Shown here: positions 17,137 to 26,881 of the stretch, piece after piece
Layout of the letters: every line of letters starts with the position of its first letter
Position numbering within the stretch: position 1 is the stretch's first letter
Assembly: GCF_013214165.1 (NCBI RefSeq)
Contig: NZ_JABSSM010000021.1
Span: 1-64,000 of the forward strand
DNA: 64,000 nt
Direction: 5' to 3'
DNA from: Shewanella sp.
GTDB taxonomy: Bacteria; Pseudomonadota; Gammaproteobacteria; Enterobacterales; Shewanellaceae
Position numbers and translations under genes: made by a program
Notes under the pieces: generated by a model
Database searches by the model: none
What the model saw: the letters and a program-made list of their open reading frames with translations, nothing else
What the model was told of the DNA's origin: nothing

Positions 17137-18234
17137 CTATGAGGCAACACTGGATTCGACAAAATTCTTCACCGTCTTTAATGAGCCCTGTAAACGATAG
17201 AAGGCATCTCCAGCCGAATTGGCTTGCTTTAAGTTTCGCTCCAGCAGTGAGGCAAAATAATGCTCCTGCTCCTCGGTCATATCGAGTACATGGAAACTAC
17301 TACGGATCTCTGTGGTCATTCCTGTTAATGCTGCACTGAACTTCTCATCATGTTCTAAGATTGCGCCGTTAATCTTACCAAGCAGGGCTTGTATCTCCAC
17401 AAATACATGCTCAAGTGTCTGTTGACGACCGATATCCATCACCCTGGCCTCCAGCCCCTCGACAATAACGGCAATGATGTCCCTGAGCCGTCCATAGAGG
17501 ACTTCATCATCCACCGGCATATTCTTTATCAAGAAGGAGACATGCTTGTCATTACAGATTGTGCGGCTGCCAAAATCATATAAACGTCCGTGCTTATCCA
17601 GTAACTCCAGAATATTCGCTTCAATCGGACTGATATCAGCATGCTGAGGAGCAAAGTAATGCACCTCAGTATCTCTTATCTCCAGGCAGGTATTAAGGTT
17701 GAGTTGTTGCATCAGGTCAAAGAAGGCATCGGCCAGACTCTGAAAATTTTGGCATAAAAAACATTGCCTAAAAAACTGTAACACGGCGCCGTATTGAGAC
17801 GATTCGGTCATAGACTGAAACGCCATATTCCTCGACATAGATTCTGCCTGAACGAGTGAACGCCTCTTTGACTGATAGGAAGCCACAGCCTGAACTTTTG
17901 CCAGAAGTTCTTTTATCTCGAAAGGCTTGGCAATAAAATCCACAGCGCTAACATCATAGGCTCTGAGTCTCTCCTCTAACGTATTCATTCCAGAGACAAA
18001 AATAACCGCACTGTCTTTGCCTGACTCTGTGAGTTCCTGACAAAGTTCGATACCACTCACATCCGGTAAATTGATGTCCATCAACACAAGATCTGGGGTG
18101 ATATCAATTAAAGATTCTCGATATGTACTCGCATCATGGAACACAGCAACCTGATAATGATCATTAAGCACTTCCTGGATCAGCGCACAATAATCTTCAT
18201 CATCATCAACAATCCATACTAATATCTCTTCCAT
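17137..18234 (-). CDS. Response regulator with REC domain and unassigned output domain
   Basis: A 365-residue protein with an N-terminal receiver domain (residues about 4-120): acidic pocket VDDDED, phospho-acceptor Asp in LVLMDINLPD, and the FIAKPF lysine. The remaining 240 residues contain no helix-turn-helix, GGDEF, EAL or HD motif that I can see; they include two Cys in FFRQCFLCQNF and long helical segments near the end. Output is therefore unknown. The ATG at 18234 follows AGAGGGAT; the upstream GTG is less likely. It sits 119 bp downstream of the hybrid kinase gene, its likely partner. Confidence 0.85.
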   Translation of the reverse strand: MEEILVWIVDDDEDYCALIQEVLNDHYQVAVFHDASTYRESLIDITPDLVLMDINLPDVSGIELCQELTESGKDSAVIFVSGMNTLEERLRAYDVSAVDFIAKPFEIKELLAKVQAVASYQSKRRSLVQAESMSRNMAFQSMTESSQYGAVLQFFRQCFLCQNFQSLADAFFDLMQQLNLNTCLEIRDTEVHYFAPQHADISPIEANILELLDKHGRLYDFGSRTICNDKHVSFLIKNMPVDDEVLYGRLRDIIAVIVEGLEARVMDIGRQQTLEHVFVEIQALLGKINGAILEHDEKFSAALTGMTTEIRSSFHVLDMTEEQEHYFASLLERNLKQANSAGDAFYRLQGSLKTVKNFVESSVAS

Positions 18235-18356
18235 CACAAAATCCCTCTCGAATTGCAGCCATTGTTCGTTGCAATGACGTCCAAACAGTTAATACTCATT
18301 GATTCATGCCTATAACATCCTTGTGTTAGATCTAGATGGACTATATCCCCCCAGCA

Positions 18357-20405
18357 TCATGTATCGAACTCTTTCTCTGTGCGCTGAGAAAAGTGAATAC
18401 CAAGCTGTTGCAGTGCCCCAACCAAACCATCGATAGCGAACGGTTTATGCAACACCTGATAGGGCATATCCTCGTTACTGGTTAACCCTATATCACCAAT
18501 AAATCCAGAGATAAGCAGTACCGGAATATCTGCCTTAGCACTGAGTTCCTTGGCCAACTCATAACCATTAATTCCACCAGGCATGAGTACATCGGTGATC
18601 AATAAATCAATGCCTTTAAGTCCTGCTTGATATTTTTCCCTTACCACTAAAGGCTCTGAATATGCTTCGACTTCCATACCCAAGATCTCACAATAATCTT
18701 GCAAGACATTCAACAAGTCCGCTTCATCATCGACAATCAAGACTTTAAGACTCTGAGATACCTTAGGAGCAGCGGGTCTCTCAACCACAGCTTGCACTTG
18801 CCGCCCCTTCTGTTTCGCCACGGGGAACCAGAGCCTGAATTCAGTGCCAGAACGATCCGACTTAATGACGCTCATATAGCCATTAGATCGCTTCACAAAA
18901 CCATAAACCATAGAGAGTCCCAGTCCGGTGCCATCGCTCTTGTCTTTGGTGGTGAAGAAAGGTTCGAAGATTTTCTCTAATAGATGCGGAGCAATACCTG
19001 AGCCAGTATCTAATACCGACACTGTGATGTATTGGCCGGTTTCCACCATAGGGCGACCACATAAACCTGGCAGAACCCCTGTCAGAGACTCTATACCGCT
19101 ACGTATGATTATCTTCCCTTCACCTCCCATGGCATCTCTTGCATTTAAGACAAGATTTAATAACGCATCCTCCAGATCGCCACGATCGACAAGAATCTCA
19201 TCCAGTGCTTGCCCAGGCTCTAATATGAGGCAGATCTGGGAGGTTAAAGATTTACCTATCAGCTCCTCGATACCTTCAATAACATCATTGACCTGATATA
19301 GGTTGGCACTGAATTGCTCCTGCCTAGAAAACTGCAGTAGACGCCTAGTCAGATCAGTTCCCCTCTGGCATGCTTTGAAGGCTGTGGCAAGATGACGGGC
19401 TATTTTCTCCTCATTATTCTTAAGTCCCATTAACTCCAGATTGCCCTTCAATACTCCGAGAATATTATTAAAATCATGGGCTATGCCACCGACTAACTGT
19501 CCCATGGCCTGCATTTTTTGAGTCCGCGCCATGATCTGCTGCAGTTGCTTATGCTCGGTAATATCTCTGCCTACTAGCGCAAACAAGCTGCCATGTTGAC
19601 TGCGTTCCTCCAACGCGACCAGATGCATATGTAGCACAGCCGTCTCATTATCGGCCTTACTACAGATAAGCTCTCCATCAAACTCTCGTCGCGCATTAAT
19701 CGCTTGTAGCAGCTCACTCTCTTGGCCACCAGCCACGGATTGATTCAGCTCCTCTTGAAATAACAGAGTGATGGGTTTGCCTATGAGCTGACTGCGTGGA
19801 TAGTGACTGATACTGGTCGCCGCCGCATTGGCGTACATGATACTGGGTACCCCAAATGGGGAGCGGCTAGCGACTAAAATCAGGTCTTCACTGTTACTGA
19901 CTATAGATTGAAACATCTCGCTATCTACTGAGTTGACGGCTCTGTTTCTCTCTTGCCAACCAAGCGACTCTTGTAGCAACATCCCCATGATAATATCTGA
20001 CAAAAGATCGCTTGAACTTAATAAAAATGACAACCATTGCTCGCTGGATGAATGAAAAAATATCTGTATATTGACTCGCTTTGCTGGCCAGATAACGAAA
20101 GACTGCCAACGATGAATTATAGGTTCCTGATTGGAAAACGGCCAAGCCTTAGCTTCTTTCCATAGGGTTAAATAGCGAACGGGATCTCGACACCAGCATG
20201 TGGCAGTAGCAGGCATATCGTCGCTGTCCAGTGTGTCTTTAGGAATAATCATTACCGCTTGAGATTGGCTGACTTCCGCTAATATGCGGCACAGGGGCAG
20301 GAGTATGTCTGCGCCATTGATGAAATTTGCTTGTAGTTTTCCTAGCTCGGCCAAGAGTCTGGGCCAAAGGGGGTTAATATCGGTTGGAGAGAATTCTTTA
20401 AACAC
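18357..20405 (-). CDS. Hybrid sensor histidine kinase (PAS, HisKA, HATPase, REC)
   Basis: A 682-residue cytoplasmic-looking kinase with no membrane segment. The order is an N-terminal uncharacterised sensor region (1-165), a PAS domain (about 168-285; ends GRDITEHKQLQQ), a histidine kinase dimer domain with phospho-His in GGIAHDFNNILG, an ATPase domain with N box NLVLNARDAMGG and G boxes VLDTGSGIA and GTGLGLSMVYGFV, and a C-terminal receiver (about 548-670; VDDEAD, ITDVLMPGG, LHKPF). The start is GTG at 20405, with GGAACGGAAT upstream and no nearby ATG. It heads a kinase-regulator-hemerythrin gene set. The signal is unknown. Confidence 0.9.
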   Translation of the reverse strand: MFKEFSPTDINPLWPRLLAELGKLQANFINGADILLPLCRILAEVSQSQAVMIIPKDTLDSDDMPATATCWCRDPVRYLTLWKEAKAWPFSNQEPIIHRWQSFVIWPAKRVNIQIFFHSSSEQWLSFLLSSSDLLSDIIMGMLLQESLGWQERNRAVNSVDSEMFQSIVSNSEDLILVASRSPFGVPSIMYANAAATSISHYPRSQLIGKPITLLFQEELNQSVAGGQESELLQAINARREFDGELICSKADNETAVLHMHLVALEERSQHGSLFALVGRDITEHKQLQQIMARTQKMQAMGQLVGGIAHDFNNILGVLKGNLELMGLKNNEEKIARHLATAFKACQRGTDLTRRLLQFSRQEQFSANLYQVNDVIEGIEELIGKSLTSQICLILEPGQALDEILVDRGDLEDALLNLVLNARDAMGGEGKIIIRSGIESLTGVLPGLCGRPMVETGQYITVSVLDTGSGIAPHLLEKIFEPFFTTKDKSDGTGLGLSMVYGFVKRSNGYMSVIKSDRSGTEFRLWFPVAKQKGRQVQAVVERPAAPKVSQSLKVLIVDDEADLLNVLQDYCEILGMEVEAYSEPLVVREKYQAGLKGIDLLITDVLMPGGINGYELAKELSAKADIPVLLISGFIGDIGLTSNEDMPYQVLHKPFAIDGLVGALQQLGIHFSQRTEKEFDT

Positions 20406-20773
20406 TGTAGATTCCGTTCCCTATTATCCATGAAGTTATCGCAGCTGCATTTTATAAACATAGTTCAAATAGCAGAATTGAATAAAGCATAGTAAAGCTT
20501 GGATAATTCGCGACAATATTAGTGGCAAAGCTTGTAACTAATTCTTTCTTCTCGACGAAGAGGCCCAGTTAATGGCAGTAAGACGCCGCTGAACAGCAGA
20601 GTCAACACACATGAGTCGCTGGGATTGGGTCATATTGGCCAAGCCGGCTTTGGCTTTATCATGACCCCGACTGCGAAGAGAATCCAAATGGTGGTAGAGA
20701 CGATTAACGCCGATATATGGCCTCGGGAGATAAACTGGCTACACAGTTTAACCCAAGGTGAGTGGGAGATTAG
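20406..20773. other. Interval before the kinase gene, no gene supported
   Basis: About 370 bp. A 43-codon frame on the plus strand (20661-20792) lacks a ribosome binding site and overlaps the end of the DUF4156 gene, so it is not called. No terminator with a T run was seen. Confidence 0.4.
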
Positions 20774-21070
20774 CTACAGCAGACATTTATAGACAACTGC
20801 AATCACCTTGGTCTCCTCTTCTTCATCGACCTGTAGCCAGACAATATGGGTGCCGCCAATCTCCTCGCCGTAACTTTTCGCCTGCATCTTTGCATCTTTT
20901 AATGCAAACTCGCCTCTTCCCTTACCTCTGGCCATGGCGAAACTATCGCAATGGGTGACTTCGAAATCGTAAGCTTCATTGATGCGGTAGTAAAACTCTT
21001 GTTGTTCCTCTGAAGTTGCGCAACCTAAAAGGAGGCAACTGGCAAGCAAAGCAGTTATAAATTTTAACAC
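20774..21070 (-). CDS. DUF4156-type lipoprotein
   Basis: A 98-residue lipoprotein beginning at GTG 21070, preceded by AAAAGG; a GTG at 21118 is also in frame but gives an over-long basic leader. The signal peptide LKFITALLASCLLLGC ends in a Leu-Leu-Gly-Cys lipobox. The mature part has a paired-cysteine fold with VTHCDSF, LKDAKMQAKSYGEEIGGTHI and the final VYKC, a pattern fitting DUF4156 (RcsF-like small outer membrane lipoproteins). The role is unknown. A CRP-like palindrome at 21129-21144 lies upstream. Confidence 0.75.
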   Translation of the reverse strand: MLKFITALLASCLLLGCATSEEQQEFYYRINEAYDFEVTHCDSFAMARGKGRGEFALKDAKMQAKSYGEEIGGTHIVWLQVDEEEETKVIAVVYKCLL

Positions 21071-21128
21071 CGTATAAAACCTTTTGGATAAACTGTGGCG
21101 CAAGATATAAAAATTCACCCAGCATAAA

Positions 21129-21144
21129 CGTGATCCAGATCACA
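21129..21144. promoter_or_regulatory. CRP-like palindrome
   Basis: CGTGATCCAGATCACA matches TGTGA-N6-TCACA at nine of ten positions. It lies about 60 bp upstream of the preferred start of the DUF4156 lipoprotein gene. It has the same core as the site before raiA at 30042. Regulation is inferred. Confidence 0.5.
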
Positions 21145-21280
21145 GTAAAAATCAAGGGTAGGTTACAAGGTGATACAGAGGTAACGAGCAAGGGGCAGTA
21201 ACTGCAAAAGCGGATCTGTAGTACATGTCAAAGCACTAAAAAACCACAATAAAAACATAAACAACACACTTGTGGTTCAT

Positions 21281-21306
21281 AAAAAAAGAGGGTTAATACC
21301 CTCTTT
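21281..21306 (-). terminator. Rho-independent terminator, thrABC
   Basis: AGAGGGT and ACCCTCT pair around TAAT, with a seven-base A run at 21281-21287 giving the T tract on the minus strand, 25 bp after thrC. Confidence 0.9.
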
Positions 21307-21330
21307 AGTTTATGTTTCAGCGAGTCAGGT

Positions 21331-22611
21331 TTATAACACTTTAAATAGATGGGCCTTCAGCTCGGCAAAATTGTCATCTAAGGTGACAGACAAGATGTCT
21401 TTATCTGCGACTGCCGCTAACTCGGGGGGCAGAGGTAAATTGATGCCGAGTTCACGATCGACAACATCTTTAAATTTAGCCGGGTGAGCGGTCCCTAAAA
21501 AGATACCTTTCTCAGCTTCAGTCATGGTGATATTCAATGCCTGAGCGGCAATAGCCGCGTGGGGCTCCGACAGGTAACCGGCATCATTTAACTCTTGTAG
21601 TGCTGCCGAAGTATCTGATTCAGACAATGCCACACCAGAGATATCCGCCAGTGACCAGTTCATCTTCTCTATGATGGCCTCGACTCTGGGCCAGTTACTC
21701 GGCTCGGCAACATCCATGGCATTGGACATAGTCCCTACCGTCGCATGAGGTAACCAATCGCCCTTATCTAGATAACGTGGCACAGTGTCATTGCTGTTAG
21801 TGGCGGCAATAAAACGTTTAACGGGTAAGCCCATGGCTTGAGCAAACAGACCAGCAGTTAAGTTACCAAAGTTACCGCTAGGCACAGAGATAACAGGACT
21901 TTGATCATGTTGGCGCTTAAACTGAGCCACAGCTTCGAAGTAGTAGCAAATTTGAGCCAGAAGGCGACTGATATTGATCGAGTTAGCCGAATTGAGATGT
22001 AGGCCATCACGGATATCGCTATCTTCGAATGCGCGCTTTACCAGCGCCTGACAGGCATCAAAATCCGACTCCACTGCGACAGTATGTATGTTGTCACCTA
22101 AGGTGGTGAACATCTTCTCCTGCAATAGACTTATTTTTCCCTTGGGATAGAGTACAACAACCTTGATCTTGTCTAAGCCAAAGAAGGCATCGGCAACCGC
22201 CGCGCCGGTATCGCCGGAAGTTGCGGTCAGGATATTAATTTTATCGTCTGCTGCCAGCTCATTTAGACATTGAGCCATAAACCTGGCACCAAAGTCTTTG
22301 AAGGCTAAGGTAGGGCCATGGAATAGCTCTAAACAGTGTCTATTTTCGTCGACTTTAGCTAACGAGAGCTCGAAATTAAATGCATTTTCAACCAGTCTAT
22401 CAACGGTATCTTGTCCAAGCTCAGAGGCTAGCCAGGCCCCCAATATTTTTTTACTCCTAGCCACAAACGGCAATGCCAGTAGTGAGTCGACATCATCCAA
22501 TACCGGGATAGCGGTTGGGAAGAATAGTCCTCTGTCTCTGCCTAGTCCTAACTTAAGTGCCTGAGTAAAGCTCACCACCTGAGAAGGATGCTTTAAATTG
22601 TACAGTTCCAT
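21331..22611 (-). CDS. thrC: Threonine synthase
   Basis: PLP enzyme making threonine from O-phosphohomoserine, the last step of the pathway. The 426 residues match the E. coli form. Seen: MELYNLKHPSQVVSFTQAL at the N-terminus, the PLP lysine in HGPTLAFKDFGARFM (near residue 107), ATSGDTGAAVADAF and VPSGNFGNLTAGLFA. It begins 11 bp after the thrB stop and is the last gene of thrABC, followed by a terminator. Confidence 0.97.
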   Translation of the reverse strand: MELYNLKHPSQVVSFTQALKLGLGRDRGLFFPTAIPVLDDVDSLLALPFVARSKKILGAWLASELGQDTVDRLVENAFNFELSLAKVDENRHCLELFHGPTLAFKDFGARFMAQCLNELAADDKINILTATSGDTGAAVADAFFGLDKIKVVVLYPKGKISLLQEKMFTTLGDNIHTVAVESDFDACQALVKRAFEDSDIRDGLHLNSANSINISRLLAQICYYFEAVAQFKRQHDQSPVISVPSGNFGNLTAGLFAQAMGLPVKRFIAATNSNDTVPRYLDKGDWLPHATVGTMSNAMDVAEPSNWPRVEAIIEKMNWSLADISGVALSESDTSAALQELNDAGYLSEPHAAIAAQALNITMTEAEKGIFLGTAHPAKFKDVVDRELGINLPLPPELAAVADKDILSVTLDDNFAELKAHLFKVL

Positions 22612-22622
22612 AATAGATAACC

Positions 22623-23627
22623 TTAATCCAGAATCTTAAAATTGTTTAACGAGTCGGTTCTGCGAGTCCCTAGGGCATCAATTTTACAGATATGTGAGAA
22701 GCCCCCCTGCTTAACATAGTTTTTATCAAGCCAGGCTTGCGCCTCTTGTGCCGTCTTTAAGTTATCGGTAATAGAGAAAAGTGTCGGGCCACTGCCTGAA
22801 ATCCCACTGGTTAACATGCCTATCTCAGCCAGGGCTGCTCTGGACTCTTCATAGCCAGGAATAGCCGCCGCGCGGTAAGGCTCGGCCAACACATCTTTAA
22901 GTACTGAGATTGCCAAGTCAGGGTCTTTGTTATAGGAAGCATGGACAAAAGCACTTAAATATCGACCAAAATCGATCGCCACGGCCTTATCGTATTGCTT
23001 TGGCAAGAGATCGCGCATCTTGGCCGTCGAGAGTGAGATCCCCGGATAGGCAACAAGCCAATACCATTCATCGAATGTCGGAATCGCGTCGCACAGCCTA
23101 GATGGAGTATCCAGCATCAACTGCATGCCACCTAAATAACTGGGCGCAACATTATCATAATGAACCGAGCCGCTTATCTTACCCTCGAATTCCCCCATCA
23201 GACGCAGCAAGGCTTGCTCATCATAGGGCTTATCGAAATATTCATTGAGCGCATAAAGCGCCGCAACCACTGAGCTGGCACTAGAACCTAAGCCACTCCC
23301 CACCGGCAGGTTCTTCTCTAATACCAGTGCTAGGCCGTCCTGTCGATTGAGCTGCTTTAGAAAGAAGTCGGCGCATTGGTAGACGATATTTTCTTGCGGA
23401 TCTTGGGGCAGTTTATCGGCCCAGTGACCCGCGAGAGACAGGTGTATGCCAGTATCTGCCGCACAGACACAGACTCTGTCCCCCAGTAAGCTGCCATCTA
23501 TTGGCGCTAAAGCCGCGCCGAGCAGGTCAAACCCAACACCCACGTTGCCCATGGAAGCCGGCGCATATACAGTTACGCCGACACGATTGCCCATAGAAGC
23601 CGGTACACTATCAATATTCACACTCAT
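22623..23627 (-). CDS. thrB: Homoserine kinase with duplicated N-terminal segment
   Basis: GHMP-family kinase phosphorylating homoserine. ATP loop LPVGSGLGSSASSVVAAL (about residue 105) and ISGSGPTLFSI near the end are diagnostic. The family normally starts close to VTVYAPASMGN; here about 17 extra residues precede it and repeat the PASMGN module, caused by a local DNA duplication. The ATG at 23627 has AAGGTG upstream and overlaps, as ATGA, the stop of a 27-codon ORF that itself overlaps the thrA stop. The extension makes the protein 334 residues, against about 310 usual. The catalytic core looks intact. Confidence 0.95.
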   Translation of the reverse strand: MSVNIDSVPASMGNRVGVTVYAPASMGNVGVGFDLLGAALAPIDGSLLGDRVCVCAADTGIHLSLAGHWADKLPQDPQENIVYQCADFFLKQLNRQDGLALVLEKNLPVGSGLGSSASSVVAALYALNEYFDKPYDEQALLRLMGEFEGKISGSVHYDNVAPSYLGGMQLMLDTPSRLCDAIPTFDEWYWLVAYPGISLSTAKMRDLLPKQYDKAVAIDFGRYLSAFVHASYNKDPDLAISVLKDVLAEPYRAAAIPGYEESRAALAEIGMLTSGISGSGPTLFSITDNLKTAQEAQAWLDKNYVKQGGFSHICKIDALGTRRTDSLNNFKILD

Positions 23628-23708
23628 GACATCACCTTAACCTGGTCAAACCCAACGCCGACACGATTGCCCATAGAAGCCGGTGCACTATCAATATTCA
23701 CACTCATG
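23575..23708. repeat. 54-bp direct repeat at the thrA-thrB junction (80-bp period)
   Basis: Copies at 23575-23628 and 23655-23708 differ at one base. Each contains, on the minus strand, a start codon overlapping a stop codon as ATGA. The stretch between them carries GTTGGGTTTGACC, also present further inside thrB, showing that the extra unit was copied from the thrB 5' end with a short internal deletion. Confidence 0.9.
23624..23707 (-). CDS. 27-codon intervening ORF between thrA and thrB
   Basis: The ATG at 23707 overlaps the thrA stop (ATGA) and the TGA at 23624 overlaps the thrB ATG (ATGA). The peptide begins [14 protein letters not shown] and repeats the thrB N-terminus, then reads VGVGFD and ends KVMS. 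It is at the original thrB start position. It likely couples translation between thrA and thrB rather than making a functional peptide; this is inferred. Confidence 0.6.
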   Translation of the reverse strand: MSVNIDSAPASMGNRVGVGFDQVKVMS

Positions 23709-26169
23709 CACTCATCTCCCGCGTCCAGTTCAGTGTCCTAAGCAGATCGGCAAAGACGCCAGCCGCGGTCACGTCTGTCCCCGCACCGTAACCTCTGAGC
23801 ACGAAGGGAATGGGCTGATAATAACGGCTGTAGAAAGCCAAGGCATTCTCACCACCTTTTACGCTATATAAGGGGTCTTGAGAGTCCACTTCGGCTATTT
23901 TAACTCGGCAACCGTCATCATCTATCTGACCTAAATAACGCAATACCTTGCCTGAATTCTTGGCTTTCTCAACCCGTTGAGCGATATGCTGGTCCAACTT
24001 GGCTAGATTCGTCATAAAGGTTTCCACATCGCCGCTGGCATCGAATGACTCAGGTAATACAGACTCTATCTGAATATCTTCCAGCTCCAGTTCCATGCCG
24101 ACTTCACGAGCCAAGATGAGTACTTTTCTGGCGACATCCATGCCACTAAGATCGTCACGAGGATCAGGCTCTGTGAAACATTTATCCCTGGCAATTACCG
24201 TCGCCTCAGACAGAGACATGCCCTCATCTAACATGCCGAAGATGTATGAAAGAGAGCCGGATAATATGCCATTAAACTTGAGTAATTTATCGCCGGCAAA
24301 CAGGAGCTTCTTCAAGTTATCGATGACAGGCAGCCCGGCACCGACCGTGGTTTCATATAAAAACTGTCTACGCTGATTAAGCGCGGTTTCACGCAGCCCA
24401 TGGTAAAAAGCGATATCTCGGGTATTCGCTTTCTTATTGGGCGTTACCACATGTAAACCCGCATTCATCACATCGATATAGCGATCTGATACGCGCTCGC
24501 TCGAAGTACAGTCGACCAAAACCGGATTTAACAGCTGCTCCTCTTTGGCCCATTCAAGCATCAGCTCAATATCCCATTGAGTCTGACTATCTGCGAGTAG
24601 CCCCTGCCACTCGTTAAGATTAACGCCCTTGGCATCGAGTAGCATATGTCGAGAGTTGGCAATGGCGCATACCCTGATACAGATATTCTCCTGCTTTAAC
24701 ATCTCTGTTTGTTGCTTAATCTGTTCCAGCAGCCCGGCGCCTACATTGCCACAGCCCACGAGGAATACATCCAGATAATGCTGCACATCGAAGAAGCTCT
24801 GATGACAGGCACTGATGGCATGCTTTGTCTTGCGCTGTTCTATTACCGTCGAGATAGAGCGCTCTGAGGAGCCCTGGGCGATAGCGATGATGTTCACCGT
24901 CGCCTGAGCTAGCGCCTGGAAGAATTTACCCGCTACGCCTTTATGGGTGCGCATGCCGTCACCAATGAGCGACACTATGGCTAAATCATGGCGCATCTCG
25001 ATAGGCTCTAGAATGTCACTCTTAAGTTCCAGTTCAAACTCAAGCTCTAATGAATCCTTGGCTTTCTCTGCATCTTGAGTATTGACACAGAAGCTGATGC
25101 TGTATTCAGATGAGCTTTGGGTGATCAAGGAAATTGAAATTCCGGCTCGTGAGATAGCCCCTAAGGTGCGACTCGCCATACCCACCATGCCTTTCATCCC
25201 AGGTCCTGAGACATCAAACATGGTTTGATCGTCTAAATTAGAGATGGCTTTAACATTTAAGCCACTCTTATCGGCTTCATTTGAAACTAAGGTTCCCGGC
25301 GCTTTAGGATTGAAGCTATTACGGATAAAACAAGGAATGTGGTACTGAGCAATAGGAGAAATGGTCTTTGGATGCAGCACTTTAGCCCCAAAGTAAGATA
25401 ACTCCATCGCCTCTTGGTAACTCAACTGAGACAGTAATTTAGCATCGCTGACCACACGGGGATCGGTATTGTACACGCCATCGACATCAGTCCAGATCTC
25501 GCAGCACGACGCATCGATACAGGCTGACAATACCGCAGCAGAGTAGTCTGAGCCGTTACGGCCTAGAATCACAGTGCGCCCCAGCTTATCGCCGGCGGTG
25601 AAACCCGGCATCACCCAAACCCTATGTTCATCTAAATTAATTTGACTGAAGCGCGCCTTACTCGACTCGATATCGACCAGTGATTCGAGCGGGTCTCCGG
25701 TCCCCAAAAGTAAGTCTTGAGGCACGAGTTGCTGTGAGCTAAGACCTTTCGTTTTCATCAACTGCACCATAAGCGCCGCAGACAACTTCTCCCCCCCCAC
25801 TAAGACCTCAGCCCTCACAAAGTCTGGACACTCCTTGAGTAGGCTGATACCAAGCAGTTTATCTTCCCAGAAGCTAAGCTGCTCTGTCAGTTTCGACATA
25901 AGTGAATCAATCTGTGACGTTTGCAGTACAGCAGAGGCTTCTTGATAGAGTGCGCTAAACACAGACTCCACAGTAGCTAAAACAGAGGTAAAGTCTCCCC
26001 CCCGCACGGCAGCTTCGACCATCTCAAGTAGACCGTTAGTCACAGTCGCCGGAGCCGATAACACCACGGCTACCGCTTCTTCCTTTGCTGTATCGGCGAC
26101 TATGTCGGCAGCGGTGTTAAATCGTTGCCAATTGGCCAGCGAGGTACCACCAAATTTCATCACTTTCAT
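23704..26169 (-). CDS. thrA: Bifunctional aspartate kinase/homoserine dehydrogenase I
   Basis: The first and third steps toward threonine in one 821-residue protein. The aspartate kinase domain ([14 protein letters not shown] at the start, [12 protein letters not shown] near 217) is followed by ACT domains (about 310-450) for threonine feedback, then homoserine dehydrogenase ([16 protein letters not shown] near 462, and [15 protein letters not shown] near 640). The ATG at 26169 follows AAGGAG; an in-frame GTG at 26187 is not used. It heads thrABC, preceded by a leader peptide and attenuator. The stop overlaps the next ORF by four bases. Confidence 0.97.
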   Translation of the reverse strand: MKVMKFGGTSLANWQRFNTAADIVADTAKEEAVAVVLSAPATVTNGLLEMVEAAVRGGDFTSVLATVESVFSALYQEASAVLQTSQIDSLMSKLTEQLSFWEDKLLGISLLKECPDFVRAEVLVGGEKLSAALMVQLMKTKGLSSQQLVPQDLLLGTGDPLESLVDIESSKARFSQINLDEHRVWVMPGFTAGDKLGRTVILGRNGSDYSAAVLSACIDASCCEIWTDVDGVYNTDPRVVSDAKLLSQLSYQEAMELSYFGAKVLHPKTISPIAQYHIPCFIRNSFNPKAPGTLVSNEADKSGLNVKAISNLDDQTMFDVSGPGMKGMVGMASRTLGAISRAGISISLITQSSSEYSISFCVNTQDAEKAKDSLELEFELELKSDILEPIEMRHDLAIVSLIGDGMRTHKGVAGKFFQALAQATVNIIAIAQGSSERSISTVIEQRKTKHAISACHQSFFDVQHYLDVFLVGCGNVGAGLLEQIKQQTEMLKQENICIRVCAIANSRHMLLDAKGVNLNEWQGLLADSQTQWDIELMLEWAKEEQLLNPVLVDCTSSERVSDRYIDVMNAGLHVVTPNKKANTRDIAFYHGLRETALNQRRQFLYETTVGAGLPVIDNLKKLLFAGDKLLKFNGILSGSLSYIFGMLDEGMSLSEATVIARDKCFTEPDPRDDLSGMDVARKVLILAREVGMELELEDIQIESVLPESFDASGDVETFMTNLAKLDQHIAQRVEKAKNSGKVLRYLGQIDDDGCRVKIAEVDSQDPLYSVKGGENALAFYSRYYQPIPFVLRGYGAGTDVTAAGVFADLLRTLNWTREMSA

Positions 26170-26200
26170 ATCTTCTCCTTGTACCACGCTACCTTAGAAA

Positions 26201-26234
26201 CAAAAAAGCCCGCTCCTTGGTATGGGAGCGGGCT
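26201..26234 (-). terminator. thr operon attenuator
   Basis: AGCCCGCTCC (26207-26216) and GGAGCGGGCT (26225-26234) form a 10-bp stem with an eight-base loop, and six A at 26201-26206 give the U tract on the minus strand. It lies between the thr leader peptide and thrA, where an attenuator should be. Confidence 0.9.
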
Positions 26235-26260
26235 GTTATTTACATTCTGTTAGAGTATGT

Positions 26261-26332
26261 TCAGCCTGCCCCCACGATAATAATCGTGGTGGTTGTAATT
26301 ATGGTCGTTACGACTGAATTCAGGCTTGGCAT
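26261..26332 (-). CDS. thrL: thr operon leader peptide
   Basis: A 23-residue reading frame starting at ATG 26332, with the core VVTTIITTTTIIIVGAG. Six Thr and five Ile codons and the ending VGAG parallel E. coli ThrL, which ends GNGAG. Ribosome stalling at these codons when charged Thr or Ile tRNA is scarce would prevent the downstream terminator and allow thrABC transcription. The ribosome binding site is weak, and the ATG overlaps a TATAAT-like string. Confidence 0.88.
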   Translation of the reverse strand: MPSLNSVVTTIITTTTIIIVGAG

Positions 26333-26881
26333 TATAAAAACGTACTCATCAAATAAGTTTAAAATCTGTGCCTACAGAATTGCTTTTTTTAAAGGTGTGT
26401 GTCAACCCTTGATTAACAAGTTAGTCAAAAAAACACAGTTCGGTCCTACTCTCTGCTATTACCCACCAGATAAGCGCATTTTAGTAGAGTTTTGCCATGT
26501 TCAGGCTGGGTAACTTAATTTGGTGACGTTTACGACAAGGTAAACAAATCTTTTATTTAATTGTTAAATAAGGATTTAATTATACACTTAAGTCTAACCA
26601 CTGAGTAAACCGGGTAAAATACACCTTCATCATAACGATTCTGATATAGCGAGTGAAATGGCAAGTTTCCCCTTATATTCTCGCCCAGGCCCACTATGAA
26701 TTTTATCGCATAAAATATAACTAATTAGTCACTTTCGGTTCATTTGGCCTATCAGCCCCACCTTACCTTAAGCTAGCCCTGGCTGTTTTATTCGTGAGCT
26801 TGCTACCATAAGCTGATTCAAATCATCGCTAACTCATAAAAACCACGCTAGAATGCGCGCTCATTTTGAATTGGAGGCGAT
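26333..26881. other. Interval between thrL and slyD, no gene supported
   Basis: About 550 bp that must hold divergent promoters for the thr operon and slyD. AT-rich; no convincing gene, palindrome or operator was picked out. Confidence 0.5.

Noticed and set aside
20661-20792. 43-codon plus-strand frame ending in WEISYSRHL
   Set aside because: No ribosome binding site, overlaps the end of the DUF4156 gene and has no recognisable domain.
26217-26513. 98-codon plus-strand frame over the thr leader
   Set aside because: It covers the attenuator and leader on the opposite strand; the Val/Ile run is the reverse of the Thr/Ile codons.
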